From the NCBI RefSeq assembly GCF_002042885.1, contig NZ_MVFY01000005.1, forward strand, positions 264,258 through 328,257: a DNA stretch of 64,000 nt. Direction: 5' to 3'. Both the position numbers and the translations under genes were made by a program. This DNA comes from Citrobacter portucalensis. GTDB taxonomy: Bacteria; Pseudomonadota; Gammaproteobacteria; Enterobacterales; Enterobacteriaceae. This document shows positions 53,194-61,929 of the stretch, in pieces. Each line of letters begins with the position of its first letter. The stretch's first letter is position 1. The notes below the pieces were generated by a model. That model worked only from the letters and a program-made list of their open reading frames with translations, was not told the DNA's origin and did not search any database.

Positions 53194-54503
53194 TATTCCG
53201 CCTCCAGAACCATGGCTGCACCCAAACCACCAGCTGCACAGGCGGTCACTAAACCAAAACCACCGCCACGACGTCGTAACTCATGGAGGGTTTGGGTAAT
53301 CATGCGCGCACCAGTGGCGGCGAAGGGGTGTCCATAGGCAATCGATCCACCCAGCACGTTAAATTTACTGTCATCAACTTCGCCAGTGGCATGTGCTCTG
53401 CCCAGCACGTCGCGGGCAAAACGTTCGCTACCCAGCAACTGAATATTCGCCAGCGTTTGAGCGGCAAAGGCTTCATGCATATCGATTAGGGTTAAATCTG
53501 CCATGGTCAGACCCGCTCTCTCCAGGGCAAGCGGCGTTGACCACGCAGGTCCCAGCAGCATGTCCTGCCAGACATCGATGGCGGTAAAAGCAAAACTACG
53601 CAGGTATCCCAGCGGCACCAGCCCCAACTCTTTCGCACGCGACTCCGTCATCATGATCACGGCGGCTGCACCGTCCGTCAGCGGGGTACTGTTTGCTGCG
53701 GTGACAGTGCCGTGCTTGCGGTCAAACGCCGGACGTAGTTTGGCGTAATCGGCCAGCGTAGAGTTACCGCGAATATTGTTATCTTCTGAAAAAGGATCTT
53801 TAAACGGTGGCGCGTAGGTAGTCATTACCTCATCTGCCAGCTTTCCTTCAGCCCACGCCTGAGCGGCACGCTGATGAGAGCGGTGCGCCAGAGCGTCCTG
53901 CTGTTCTCGGGTAATACCATAGGTTTTGGCCATTTGCTCAGCCGTATCCCCCATACGCAAACCGGTGGAATACTCAGCGACGGCTGGCGGCACAGGCATC
54001 AGGTCACGTAAACGCAGTCGGGAAAAGAGTTTAAGGCGTTGACCGGTAGTCCGGGCCTTATTAACATCCACCAGCACCCGCGCCAGCTTTTTACTAACGC
54101 CAATAGGCAAGACTGACGAGGAGTCCGCACCACCCGCAATTCCCGCACGAATAGACCCCGCCATCAGGCTTTCCGCGACATTCGCCACTGCCTGAAAACT
54201 GGTCGCGCAGGCTCGGCTTACGCTATAGGCATCCGTATGCACATTCATGCCGGTTCCCAGCACGATTTCACGAGCAATATTTGGCGCTTCAGGCATTTGC
54301 ACCACCTGACCAAAAACCAGTTGCTCAATCACATCAGCAGGTATTTCGCTGCGCGCCAGCAGCTCACCGACGACCATTTTTCCTAAATCAACGGCGGGAA
54401 TGCCATGAAACGCGGTAGCCTGACGAGCAAATGGCGTACGCAACCCACTTACAATGGCAATACGGTCGCCCTGGCGGGTAACCAGCGGTAAAGCCTGACT
54501 CAT
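53193..54503 (-). CDS. fadI: 3-ketoacyl-CoA thiolase FadI
   Basis: FadI cleaves 3-ketoacyl-CoA in the fadIJ beta-oxidation complex. It is 436 residues of the thiolase family, with the acyl-binding Cys in [14 protein letters not shown] (about residue 99), the His in [10 protein letters not shown] and the second Cys in the closing [15 protein letters not shown] FadR operator overlaps its promoter region. Upstream lies the yfcZ terminator. Confidence 0.97.
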   Translation of the reverse strand: MSQALPLVTRQGDRIAIVSGLRTPFARQATAFHGIPAVDLGKMVVGELLARSEIPADVIEQLVFGQVVQMPEAPNIAREIVLGTGMNVHTDAYSVSRACATSFQAVANVAESLMAGSIRAGIAGGADSSSVLPIGVSKKLARVLVDVNKARTTGQRLKLFSRLRLRDLMPVPPAVAEYSTGLRMGDTAEQMAKTYGITREQQDALAHRSHQRAAQAWAEGKLADEVMTTYAPPFKDPFSEDNNIRGNSTLADYAKLRPAFDRKHGTVTAANSTPLTDGAAAVIMMTESRAKELGLVPLGYLRSFAFTAIDVWQDMLLGPAWSTPLALERAGLTMADLTLIDMHEAFAAQTLANIQLLGSERFARDVLGRAHATGEVDDSKFNVLGGSIAYGHPFAATGARMITQTLHELRRRGGGFGLVTACAAGGLGAAMVLEAE

Positions 54504-54529
54504 AACACTCCCCTGTAAAAAAATAAAAT

Positions 54530-54547
54530 AAGTGGTCTGACCTGATC
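54530..54547 (-). promoter_or_regulatory. FadR operator of fadIJ
   Basis: AAGTGGTCTGACCTGATC holds the FadR core TGGTCNGACC, 27 bases before the fadI start. It predicts repression until long-chain acyl-CoA appears. Confidence 0.82.
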
Positions 54548-54636
54548 ATAGTCTTAACCAATTTTTTACATTTAGCCAAGCGGAGAGAAAAGAAAGTGGG
54601 AGCTAAGACACAGTGAATAATCACTGACAGTTACGA

Positions 54637-54669
54637 AAAAGCCCTTGCTATCTGATAGCAAGGGCTTTT
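54637..54669 (-). terminator. Rho-independent terminator of yfcZ
   Basis: AAAGCCCTTGCTATC and GATAGCAAGGGCTTTT form a near-perfect 14-15 base stem with a tiny loop, A-run at the left. It follows the yfcZ stop by 12 bases. Confidence 0.9.
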
Positions 54670-54680
54670 GCAGAGGGGGA

Positions 54681-54965
54681 TTAACGCAGGCCCAGCTGGA
54701 AGATCAGCGTTTCAGCTTCACAGGCAAAAACAAAGTCGATATCCAGACGCACACCTTCTGACTCTTCAGTAAAGGTCGAGGTGATTTGGCAAGGCTCAGA
54801 TTCCACGCCACGCGCCTTTTCGGTCAGAGCAGCCAGCGTTTCTTCTGCCTCTGCGCGGTTCGCGAACACACGGCTGTAGGACGCGGTGCAATCGGAGTTG
54901 TCCATGATGGTGCCAACATCCATACAGCAGCAAACCGGGGTTTCATCAGCACTGCATTTACTCAT
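54681..54965 (-). CDS. yfcZ: YfcZ/YiiS family protein (UPF0381)
   Basis: A 94-residue small acidic protein nearly identical to E. coli YfcZ, with an N-terminal cysteine cluster (ETPVCCCMDVG). Function unknown. I use the ATG at 54965 (MSKCSADETP), which has an AGAGGA ribosome site, over the longer frame from 54989. It diverges from fadL across a 371-base gap. Confidence 0.93.
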   Translation of the reverse strand: MSKCSADETPVCCCMDVGTIMDNSDCTASYSRVFANRAEAEETLAALTEKARGVESEPCQITSTFTEESEGVRLDIDFVFACEAETLIFQLGLR

Positions 54966-55336
54966 TGTAGATTTCCTCTGTATTCGCACCTGAGGTGCCA
55001 GATAAACGATAGGGATATTTTACGCTCCCATTATTCGCCTCTCCAGTCGTTAATTGTATGAAATGCGATAAGTGACCGAAATCACACTTAAAAATGATCT
55101 AAAACAAAAATCGCCCAAACAGGTGAGTGCGCACCCCCGCAATTTTGCCAGCTGGATCGCGTTTCTCTGATCAAATTTGAAAATATTTATAAACATACTT
55201 GCAACATTCCAGCTGGTCCGACCTATACTCACGCCACTGGTCTGATTTCTAAGTCGTACCTCAGACCCTACACTTCGCGCTCCTGTTACGGCATGTAACA
55301 TTGTTTGTATAAAAATAAATCTATGAGGTTATGGTC
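54966..55336. promoter_or_regulatory. yfcZ/fadL divergent promoter region
   Basis: 371 bases without a gene. They hold the yfcZ promoter on the left and, on the right, the fadL promoter with two FadR operators. The fadL -10 box is probably TATACT at 55224-55229, lying inside the first operator. Confidence 0.7.
55211..55252 (+). promoter_or_regulatory. Two FadR operators of fadL
   Basis: AGCTGGTCCGACCTATAC (55211-55228) and CACTGGTCTGATTTCTAA (55235-55252) match the paired FadR sites of E. coli fadL in sequence and spacing. The first is the strong one. Occupancy would block the -10 region. Confidence 0.88.
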
Positions 55337-56668
55337 ATGAGCCAGAAAACCCTGTTTACAAAGTCTGCTCTCGCAGTCGCAGTGGCAATTATCTCCACAC
55401 AGGCCTGGTCTGCAGGCTTTCAGTTAAACGAATTTTCTTCCTCTGGCCTTGGCCGGGCATATTCGGGTGAAGGCGCAATTGCAGATGATGCAGGTAACGC
55501 CAGTCGTAACCCGGCACTGATTATGATGTTCGATCGCCCTACTTTCTCAGCAGGTGCAATTTTCGTTGACCCGGATGTAGATATTTCCGGTCGCTCGCGT
55601 ATTGGCAATGACGCCAGCCAGGATAATATCGCCCCAACAGCCTGGATACCGAACGTGCATTTTGTTGCTCCAATTAACGATCAGTTTGGTTGGGGGGCCT
55701 CAGTCACCTCTAACTACGGCCTGGCTACGGAGTTTAACAATAATTACACAGCAGGCTCGATGGGCGGGAAAACCGATCTGGAAACGCTCAATCTAAACCT
55801 GAGCGGTGCTTATCGCCTGAATAATCATTTTAGCTTCGGTCTCGGTTTAAACGCCGTCTATGCAAAAGCGAAGCTTGAACGCTATGCTGGCGATTTACCA
55901 CAGCAGATCGTTGCAGGCTCCGGGGGCAGAATCCCTCCATCACTGGCCGCGCAATATCCGGCAGATACACAGATTGCGCGCCTGAAAGGTGACGAGTGGG
56001 GCTTCGGTTGGAATGCTGGCCTTCTTTATGAAGTAGATAAAGATAACCGCTACGGTTTCACCTACCGTTCTGAAGTAAAAATTGACTTCAACGGTGATTA
56101 CCGCAGCAATCTGCCATCAATGGACCGTATTCCTGCGCAGTTGCGTCCGGTGTTCGCCAGCCTGCCAGCAGGAACCAACGGCAGTACGATCGATGGTTCA
56201 CTTGATCTGAACCTGCCAGAAATGTGGGAGTTTTCAGGCTATAACCGCGTTGCACCACAGTGGGCGGTTCACTACAGCATGGCTTATACCAGCTGGAGTC
56301 AGTTCCAGGAGCTGAAAGCAAAAGGCAACAACGGCCAAACCTTGTTCTATAAAGAAGAAGGCTTCAAAGACTCCTATCGCATCGCGCTCGGTACTACCTA
56401 TTACTATGATGATACCTGGACGTTCCGTACCGGTATCGCCTTTGATGATAGCCCGGTTCCGGCAAACCGTCGTTCCATCTCTATTCCGGATCAGGACCGC
56501 TTCTGGCTGAGCGCGGGTACAACCTACGCCTTTAATAAGGATGCATCGTTGGATGTTGGTATCTCTTATATGCACGGTCAGAAAGTGAAATTCGAAGAAG
56601 GCCCATACTCCTTTGAATCTGAAGGGAAAGCCTGGTTGTACGGTATGAACTTGAACTACGCATTCTGA
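55337..56668 (+). CDS. fadL: Long-chain fatty acid outer membrane channel
   Basis: FadL is the 14-strand outer membrane barrel that lets long-chain fatty acids in; it is also the phage T2 receptor. It is 443 residues with a signal peptide ([20 protein letters not shown] then TQAWS, mature at [14 protein letters not shown]). The hatch domain [13 protein letters not shown] and the closing Phe (LNYAF) are present. Segments around residues 90-105, 190-215 and 250-290 differ from E. coli and fall in extracellular loops. The start at 55337 fits the GAGG ribosome site better than 55331. Confidence 0.96.
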   Translation: MSQKTLFTKSALAVAVAIISTQAWSAGFQLNEFSSSGLGRAYSGEGAIADDAGNASRNPALIMMFDRPTFSAGAIFVDPDVDISGRSRIGNDASQDNIAPTAWIPNVHFVAPINDQFGWGASVTSNYGLATEFNNNYTAGSMGGKTDLETLNLNLSGAYRLNNHFSFGLGLNAVYAKAKLERYAGDLPQQIVAGSGGRIPPSLAAQYPADTQIARLKGDEWGFGWNAGLLYEVDKDNRYGFTYRSEVKIDFNGDYRSNLPSMDRIPAQLRPVFASLPAGTNGSTIDGSLDLNLPEMWEFSGYNRVAPQWAVHYSMAYTSWSQFQELKAKGNNGQTLFYKEEGFKDSYRIALGTTYYYDDTWTFRTGIAFDDSPVPANRRSISIPDQDRFWLSAGTTYAFNKDASLDVGISYMHGQKVKFEEGPYSFESEGKAWLYGMNLNYAF

Positions 56669-56682
56669 TTTTCTTCAGACGT

Positions 56683-56713
56683 AAAAAAGGTGAGCTTTTT
56701 AGCTCACCTTTTT
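56683..56713. terminator. Terminator between fadL and mlaA
   Basis: AAAAAAGGTGAGCT and AGCTCACCTTTTT make a strong stem with a TTTT loop, A-run left and T-run right. It serves both convergent genes. Confidence 0.9.
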
Positions 56714-56727
56714 ATTTGCCCAATTCC

Positions 56728-57483
56728 TTACTCAGAATCGATCTCTTTTAAATCATCCTGAATATCTTTCGCGTTCGGGTTTTCTTCTGGTTTGAGTTTC
56801 CCGCCGTTCGCAATAAAGTCATGACGCTGGAAGTAAGCTTCACGCACCATGATGTAAGGATCGGAAGACTGACGCAGCAGACCGTCAGAGTCGAGCAATT
56901 GCGCGCGAGTTTCAATCCCTTCAACCGTCCATTTGCCTATCGACAACGGCCAGGTCAGCCAGGACAGTACCGGATACAGCGTATCGACCATATCACCACC
57001 GTCATCACGCAGCGTGAAACTACCGTAGAACGGAAGCTGCATATACGGCCCGTAACCAACATCATAGTGGCCTAACGTACTGCCAAAGCGGTGTGGTTCA
57101 ACGCGCTGCAACTTCGGATTAGCCATACCTGCCACATCGATAAAGCCGCCCATACCTAACAGGGTATTCAGGAAGAAACGGGTAAAGTGCACCATCCCCT
57201 GATAAGGATCGCCTTGCAGGAAATAGTTGACCATGACGGCCGGCTCTTCAAGGTTCCCCGTAAAGTTGCTTAAACCATTACGCGCCGGCTGCGGAACATA
57301 GTCACGCCAGGCAACAGCTACGGGTCTAACAACGTATGGATCTAAAACATTAAAGTTGAAGTTGTACATGGTGCGGTTGAACCCTTCAAATGGGTCCGAA
57401 CGCCCCTGCTGTTCAGTACCGGAGCTCGCACACCCCACCAAAAGTGTGGTTCCCAGCGCAAGCGCCGACAGGCGAAGCTTCAT
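56728..57483 (-). CDS. mlaA: Outer membrane lipid asymmetry lipoprotein MlaA
   Basis: MlaA (VacJ) removes stray phospholipids from the outer leaflet of the outer membrane with OmpC/F and passes them to MlaC. It is 251 residues with a lipoprotein signal (MKLRLSALALGTTLLVGC, lipidated Cys18, Ala at +2). Family stretches are SDPFEGFNRTMYNFNF, NGLSNFTGNLEEPAVM and RFFLNTLLGMGGFIDVAG. The ATG at 57483 is fixed by the signal peptide; a longer frame to 57579 is rejected. Confidence 0.97.
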   Translation of the reverse strand: MKLRLSALALGTTLLVGCASSGTEQQGRSDPFEGFNRTMYNFNFNVLDPYVVRPVAVAWRDYVPQPARNGLSNFTGNLEEPAVMVNYFLQGDPYQGMVHFTRFFLNTLLGMGGFIDVAGMANPKLQRVEPHRFGSTLGHYDVGYGPYMQLPFYGSFTLRDDGGDMVDTLYPVLSWLTWPLSIGKWTVEGIETRAQLLDSDGLLRQSSDPYIMVREAYFQRHDFIANGGKLKPEENPNAKDIQDDLKEIDSE

Positions 57484-57771
57484 AAGTGTCTCCCTGTGTT
57501 TTATGGCTATCGCTGATTGCCATCCATGACGGAACGATGACGTATCCGCCTGTTTAGATGTGAGCGATTGTAACAGCACGTCAAATGATGTCTATATACC
57601 CTGTCTTACTGATTTGATCATAGCCTGGTAATGCGCACTCCGCGGCGGTTCTATTCTAACTAACCCGATAAAAACAAACGTTACTATTTTTGCTATCTCA
57701 GACTTTCTCCCGCTGATTTTCAGACAAAAGCCGCTACGCTTTAGCAATACGTGCTTATTCAGGATTCGGCC
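57484..57771. promoter_or_regulatory. mlaA/yfdC divergent promoter region
   Basis: 288 bases with AT-rich stretches and no coding frame of credible composition. It must hold promoters of both divergent genes. Confidence 0.5.
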
Positions 57772-58713
57772 ATGAATGACATCAAGAAAGATAAGATCGA
57801 TCGACACAGCGACGAACTCGAGGTGGAAAGCGATGAAAAGCTAACAGGGAAAAAGATAGAGCTTGATGAGGACAGACTCCCCTCCCGCGCCATGGCAATC
57901 CATGAACATATTCGCCAGGATGGGGAGAAAGAGATGGAGCGTGACGCGATGGCGCTACTGTGGTCAGCCATCGCAGCAGGACTGTCGATGGGCGCCTCGC
58001 TACTGGCAAAAGGGATTTTTCACGTACAGCTGGAAGGTGTGCCAGGGGGATTTTTACTCGAGAACCTCGGTTATACCTTCGGCTTTATTATTGTCATTAT
58101 GGCCCGCCAGCAACTCTTTACCGAAAATACCGTCACCGCTGTACTGCCGGTGATGCAAAACCCTACCCTCGGCAATTTTGGCCTGTTGATGCGCCTGTGG
58201 AGCGTGGTTCTGCTGGGTAATATTATTGGCACTGGGGTTGCAGCATGGGCGTTTGAACATATGCCGATTTTTGATGAAGAGACCCGCGATGCTTTTGTCA
58301 AAATCGGCATGGATGTGATGAAAAATACGCCAACAGAGATGTTTTCCAACGCCATCATTTCTGGCTGGTTAATTGCCACCATGGTGTGGATGTTTCCGGC
58401 TGCCGGAGCGGCAAAAATTGTGGTCATTATTCTGATGACCTGGCTGATTGCCCTCGGTGATACCACGCATATCGTCGTCGGCTCGGTGGAAATTCTCTAT
58501 TTGGTCTTTAATGGCACGCTGCACTGGAGTGATTTTTTTTGGCCCTTTGCGCTACCAACGCTCGCCGGGAATATCTGTGGCGGAACGTTTATTTTCGCGC
58601 TGATGAGCCATGCGCAGATCCGCAATGATATGAGCAACAAACGCAAGGAAGAAGCCCGGTTGCAAGCAAAGCGTGATGAGCAAACGCAGAAAAACCAGAA
58701 AAAACAGGCCTGA
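57772..58713 (+). CDS. yfdC: Formate/nitrite transporter family protein YfdC
   Basis: A 313-residue FNT family protein with a long charged N-terminal extension (about 1-65) and six hydrophobic helices after it, then a basic C-terminal tail. Typical FNT features are ALLWSAIAAGLSMGASLLAK and NAIISGWLIATMVWM. Which anion it carries is not known. The start at 57772 (MNDIKKDKIDRHSDEL) fits E. coli. It is directly followed by argW. Confidence 0.94.
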   Translation: MNDIKKDKIDRHSDELEVESDEKLTGKKIELDEDRLPSRAMAIHEHIRQDGEKEMERDAMALLWSAIAAGLSMGASLLAKGIFHVQLEGVPGGFLLENLGYTFGFIIVIMARQQLFTENTVTAVLPVMQNPTLGNFGLLMRLWSVVLLGNIIGTGVAAWAFEHMPIFDEETRDAFVKIGMDVMKNTPTEMFSNAIISGWLIATMVWMFPAAGAAKIVVIILMTWLIALGDTTHIVVGSVEILYLVFNGTLHWSDFFWPFALPTLAGNICGGTFIFALMSHAQIRNDMSNKRKEEARLQAKRDEQTQKNQKKQA

Positions 58714-58748
58714 ATGGTGACTGTTTGAGCAGTCGGGCGGCCTGAGAC

Positions 58749-58777
58749 TTACCGTTGTGAGTAAAAAACGCTATACT
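58749..58777 (+). promoter_or_regulatory. Predicted argW promoter
   Basis: TTACCG (58749-58754) and TATACT (58772-58777) are spaced by 17 bases and lie 12 bases before the tRNA. The -10 is close to ideal. Confidence 0.65.
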
Positions 58778-58788
58778 CGTGCCGCTTC

Positions 58789-58863
58789 GTCCCCTTAGTT
58801 AAATGGATATAACGAGCCCCTCCTAAGGGCTAGTTGCAGGTTCGATTCCTGCAGGGGACACCA
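58789..58863 (+). tRNA. argW: tRNA-Arg (anticodon CCT)
   Basis: 75 bases that fold as a full cloverleaf with encoded CCA end. The anticodon stem AGCCC/GGGCT carries loop CTCCTAA with anticodon CCT at 58822-58824 (reads the rare codon AGG). The T arm is GCAGG-TTCGATT-CCTGC. It is almost identical to E. coli argW. The 3' half is a common phage attachment site in enterobacteria, and the genes after it are not those of E. coli. Confidence 0.97.
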
Positions 58864-58909
58864 TGAATTCTTATGCTCCCCGTTATAATTCCTTCATTTA
58901 CCAGTCAGT

Positions 58910-59542
58910 TCATCCCTGTGCCAGGCGATAAAAAGGCACATTCCTCACTGTTGCAGTAAGATTGTCGGACACCATTGTCTGCTTTGTCGCTATCCGCATC
59001 CCTGCTTTTCTCAGCCTCAACACATCAGCGGCAATACGCTGGCTGCCAAACCAGAAAAGCCCGTCCAGCGCAGTGACATCAAGGCCCGATTCCAGTGCCA
59101 GCTTCAGACGTTCACGCGGCGCTTTTACTGTTTTAGCAATCTGCTGATATGGCGCTTCGCTTGAACCTGCAGGACTAATGCGCCGGATGCGATGTGACAG
59201 GTGGTACTGAAATTCATCCGGGATCCCGCCGAGACTCGCTTTCAGGCTGTAAACACAGCCAAAGCGTTTGCCGTTAAAGATGACGTTTTTCTGACTAAGC
59301 TGCAGCTCTTCACGCACACTGGCAATCAGTTGCGGGGTACGGAGTAATAACAGGCGGAAAGGCAGCTCAAAGCTGGTCACGTAGTCCACATTCAATAAAG
59401 CAATACGCAGACGTTCTTGGGGCCCCGCCTTCATTTCCCGGCATTCAGCAATAACATCAGCCCACTGGCCGGTAAGACGGGAACACTCTCTCGCCTCAGT
59501 AAAACTGTATTTTTCAGCCTGATAATCAATACGCTCGGTCAC
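58910..59542 (-). CDS. Protein with two winged-helix-like units (unrecognised family)
   Basis: I do not recognise this protein by name. With the GTG at 59542 it has 210 residues. The second half (LDVTALDGLFWFGSQRIAAD then VLRLRKAGMRI, about 154-184) has the pattern of a phage-type winged helix-turn-helix. The first half (ERLRIALLNVDYVTSFELP, about 43-61) repeats the same pattern (ERLKLALESGLDVTA), suggesting an internal duplication. The start was chosen by AGAAGGGA 6 bases upstream; an ATG at 59623 has no ribosome site. It faces argW and may be DNA-binding cargo of a lost element. Confidence 0.65.
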   Translation of the reverse strand: MTERIDYQAEKYSFTEARECSRLTGQWADVIAECREMKAGPQERLRIALLNVDYVTSFELPFRLLLLRTPQLIASVREELQLSQKNVIFNGKRFGCVYSLKASLGGIPDEFQYHLSHRIRRISPAGSSEAPYQQIAKTVKAPRERLKLALESGLDVTALDGLFWFGSQRIAADVLRLRKAGMRIATKQTMVSDNLTATVRNVPFYRLAQG

Positions 59543-59869
59543 ACTGAATTCCCTTCTGGCCAGATTTCGGTATTGGTTGCTCACTTTACCAGCGACAGGC
59601 TGCAACCAGAAGCCTGCAGGCATTGTCAGTGGAATAAGAGAAACTTCTGCGGAAACGCTTCATTATTTGGTAAATCAATCATTAAAAATATTTTATGACT
59701 AAAATCAATTCACATGAGTTATGACTATTGAAATATAGTCATGATTAATTTTTAGCCAGCTCATCAGGGGAACTTCTCCCAAGCAGGCTGATTAATACCG
59801 GTAATAATAAAAATTACCGGTGACATTGTCCGAAATGATTCATCGCCTAGAAAAAAGGAATTTATTCAT
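59543..59869. promoter_or_regulatory. AT-rich divergent region with two palindromes
   Basis: 327 bases between the divergent wHTH-like gene and the isoaspartyl peptidase gene. Two inverted repeats stand out: ATGACTAT-TGAAAT-ATAGTCAT (59721-59742) and ACCGGTAAT-AATAAAA-ATTACCGGT (59797-59821). Either could be an operator. No gene seen. Confidence 0.55.
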
Positions 59870-60901
59870 ATGATCAGAATCAAGACCTGTATCGCTACCT
59901 TGACCCTATGTACCTTACTAACTACTCCCGCATGGGGAGACACGCAATCGCCGATACGGCTGGTGATCCATGGTGGTGCCGGTACTATTACAAAAGATAC
60001 CATCACACCAGAACAAGAAAAGCAGTATACAGAAAAACTCACTGAAGCTCTGAATGCTGGCTATGCCGTTCTGAATAAAGGCGGTAGCAGCCTGGAAGCC
60101 GTTCAGAAAGCGATTAATGTTATGGAGGATTCCCCTCTCTTCAACGCAGGTAAAGGCGCCGTGTTTACCCACGATGGCCGCAATGAACTGGATGCGTCCA
60201 TTATGGACGGGAAAAGCCGAAAAGCCGGTGCCGTTGCCGGTGTAACCACTGTTAAAAACCCAATTAATGCGGCGTATGCCGTTATGACGCAAAGTCCACA
60301 TGTTCTCATGGTCTCGACAGGCGCGGATACCTTTGCAAAAGAACAGGGACTCGCAATCGTTGATCCGGCTTATTTCAAAACTGATTTTCGCTGGCAGCAA
60401 TTACAGAATGCAATTAAAAAAGAAAAAGTGATCCTGGATCACGACGGAAAGAGCGCAGCTCTGTTTGCTGATCCGATGATGTATGACTATAAATATGGCA
60501 CTGTCGGTGCTGTTGCACTGGATAAAGAAGGTAATCTGGCTGCCGGAACGTCTACAGGCGGAATGACCAACAAACGTTACGGACGAGTAGGAGATTCACC
60601 TATCATTGGCGCAGGTAATTATGCCGACAATGAAACCGTGGCGGTATCCGCAACCGGTTCAGGAGAAATGTTTATCCGCACGCTTACCGCTTATAACATT
60701 GCAGCCCAAGTGAAATACCGCAATATCCCTTTAAAGGACGCAGCACAGAATGCCCTGGATGAAGTTAAGGCGCTGAATGGCAGCGGTGGGGTTATTGTGC
60801 TTGATAAAGCAGGTAATTACACCATGTCCTTCAACTCTGAAGGGATGTACCGGGGAACCATAGGTAATGACGGAAAACCTGTTGTAGCCATTTATCGTTA
60901 A
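59870..60901 (+). CDS. Exported isoaspartyl peptidase/L-asparaginase
   Basis: A 343-residue Ntn-hydrolase of the plant-type asparaginase/isoaspartyl peptidase family. IHGGAGTI near residue 33 and the self-cleavage and nucleophile site YKYGTVGAVALD (Thr211) are clear, as are GTSTGGMTNKRYGRVGDSP and SATGSGEMFIR in the active site. Unlike E. coli IaaA (cytoplasmic, 321 residues), it has a Sec signal peptide (MIRIKTCIATLTLCTLLTTP then AWGD), so it should act in the periplasm on asparagine or isoaspartyl dipeptides. Monocistronic, in the DNA after argW. Confidence 0.92.
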   Translation: MIRIKTCIATLTLCTLLTTPAWGDTQSPIRLVIHGGAGTITKDTITPEQEKQYTEKLTEALNAGYAVLNKGGSSLEAVQKAINVMEDSPLFNAGKGAVFTHDGRNELDASIMDGKSRKAGAVAGVTTVKNPINAAYAVMTQSPHVLMVSTGADTFAKEQGLAIVDPAYFKTDFRWQQLQNAIKKEKVILDHDGKSAALFADPMMYDYKYGTVGAVALDKEGNLAAGTSTGGMTNKRYGRVGDSPIIGAGNYADNETVAVSATGSGEMFIRTLTAYNIAAQVKYRNIPLKDAAQNALDEVKALNGSGGVIVLDKAGNYTMSFNSEGMYRGTIGNDGKPVVAIYR

Positions 60902-61244
60902 TGATGTTTCCCCGCCATAAAGGCGGGGATGCTCTGTGACTCACGTCAGTCCCTTTCTCTTTTCAACAACCTCCCCTCGAATACCTACAGGAAGAAATTA
61001 CCAGGATGACCGACACCATAAGTTGCACTCCCTCCGGGCAACATAATAAATATTGATTGAACTCATATACTTGAGTGTATCCACACTGATAATCTCGCGA
61101 GATTCATTTGTTGGCAGAAAGGGTCACTGTGTTAGAAATCTTTTCTTAACCCACTGAAAAATATTTAAAAAATATTTTTCTCACATAAAAACGATGGTTC
61201 GTTCAAAACGGATCCGAATTTATTTGGGTTAAAAAAGGTATGGT
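60902..61244. other. Intergenic region before the DUF1062 gene
   Basis: 343 bases. After the stem-loop I see no gene; the part 61150-61230 is AT-rich and probably holds the promoter of the next gene, whose AAAAAAGG ribosome site ends the region. Confidence 0.5.
60910..60928 (+). terminator. Stem-loop after the isoaspartyl peptidase gene
   Basis: CCCCGCC-ATAAA-GGCGGGG, a 7-base GC stem right after the stop codon. No T-run follows, so termination strength is uncertain. Confidence 0.55.
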
Positions 61245-61853
61245 ATGAAAGTCACATGGACTGTCACCCCTGTCGGGTACCAGCGCATAGCTAAGCGTTG
61301 TCCATCATGTAATGTAAAACGCGAATTCGCACCTTCCGGAGCATTCAGAGTCAATTCGCAAAAGAAAGTGCTCGATATCTGGAGCATTTATAAATGCATC
61401 CACTGCGAATACACATGGAACATCTCGCTGTTTTCACGGCTTCACGTCAGCAAAATCAATCGCGAGCTGTATCATCGATTTATCACTAACGATGCCAGTA
61501 CAGTTCACTATTTTGCCAATGATAAAGCGACCCTGAACCGGAATAATGCTGAGTTTGCAGGTAAACCTGATTTTCGTATTCAGGAACAGTGGCAGGTCAG
61601 CATCAACAGCGGCCAGAACGTCACCGTCAGCATCAGACTTTCCCATTCTTTTCAGATTAATGTGCTATCGATATTGAAGCGACAGCTTTTACTCAGCACT
61701 GCGGAGATAAAGAAACTGATAGATGAAGGTCATATTCGCGGTGTTACGATGAAAGAACTTAAATCCCGAAAACTCATGACAAGACAATTGGATTTTAAGC
61801 TGTCAGTAGTCATATTATGTGCTCAGCGAAAAGTTGTTCTGAGCCAGCGTTAA
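61245..61853 (+). CDS. DUF1062 zinc-ribbon protein
   Basis: A 202-residue protein of the DUF1062 type. A zinc ribbon is formed by Cys19 and Cys22 (KRCPSCNVK) and Cys51 and Cys54 (YKCIHCEYTW), with the family marks FRVNSQKKVLDIWSIYKC. The middle is soluble and mixed; the C-terminus is basic (IRGVTMKELKSRKLMTRQLD). Function unknown; zinc ribbons of this kind suggest nucleic-acid or protein contact. It is convergent with the chemoreceptor gene. Confidence 0.88.
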   Translation: MKVTWTVTPVGYQRIAKRCPSCNVKREFAPSGAFRVNSQKKVLDIWSIYKCIHCEYTWNISLFSRLHVSKINRELYHRFITNDASTVHYFANDKATLNRNNAEFAGKPDFRIQEQWQVSINSGQNVTVSIRLSHSFQINVLSILKRQLLLSTAEIKKLIDEGHIRGVTMKELKSRKLMTRQLDFKLSVVILCAQRKVVLSQR

Positions 61854-61884
61854 CAGTATGCAACTTACAATAAGGCGATGAGAC

Positions 61885-61918
61885 TTAACCAACCCGGTAT
61901 GTTGTCCGGGTCGGTTAA
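61885..61918. terminator. Long palindrome between DUF1062 gene and chemoreceptor gene
   Basis: TTAACCAACCCGG (61885-61897) and CCGGGTCGGTTAA (61906-61918) pair with one mismatch over 13 bases. It sits between convergent genes and could end both transcripts, though no long T-run is present. Confidence 0.7.
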
Positions 61919-61929
61919 AGGGCGTCACG

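Noticed and set aside
59543..59623. 27-codon N-terminal extension of the wHTH-like protein
   Set aside because: The ATG has no ribosome site, whereas the GTG at 59542 has a good one.
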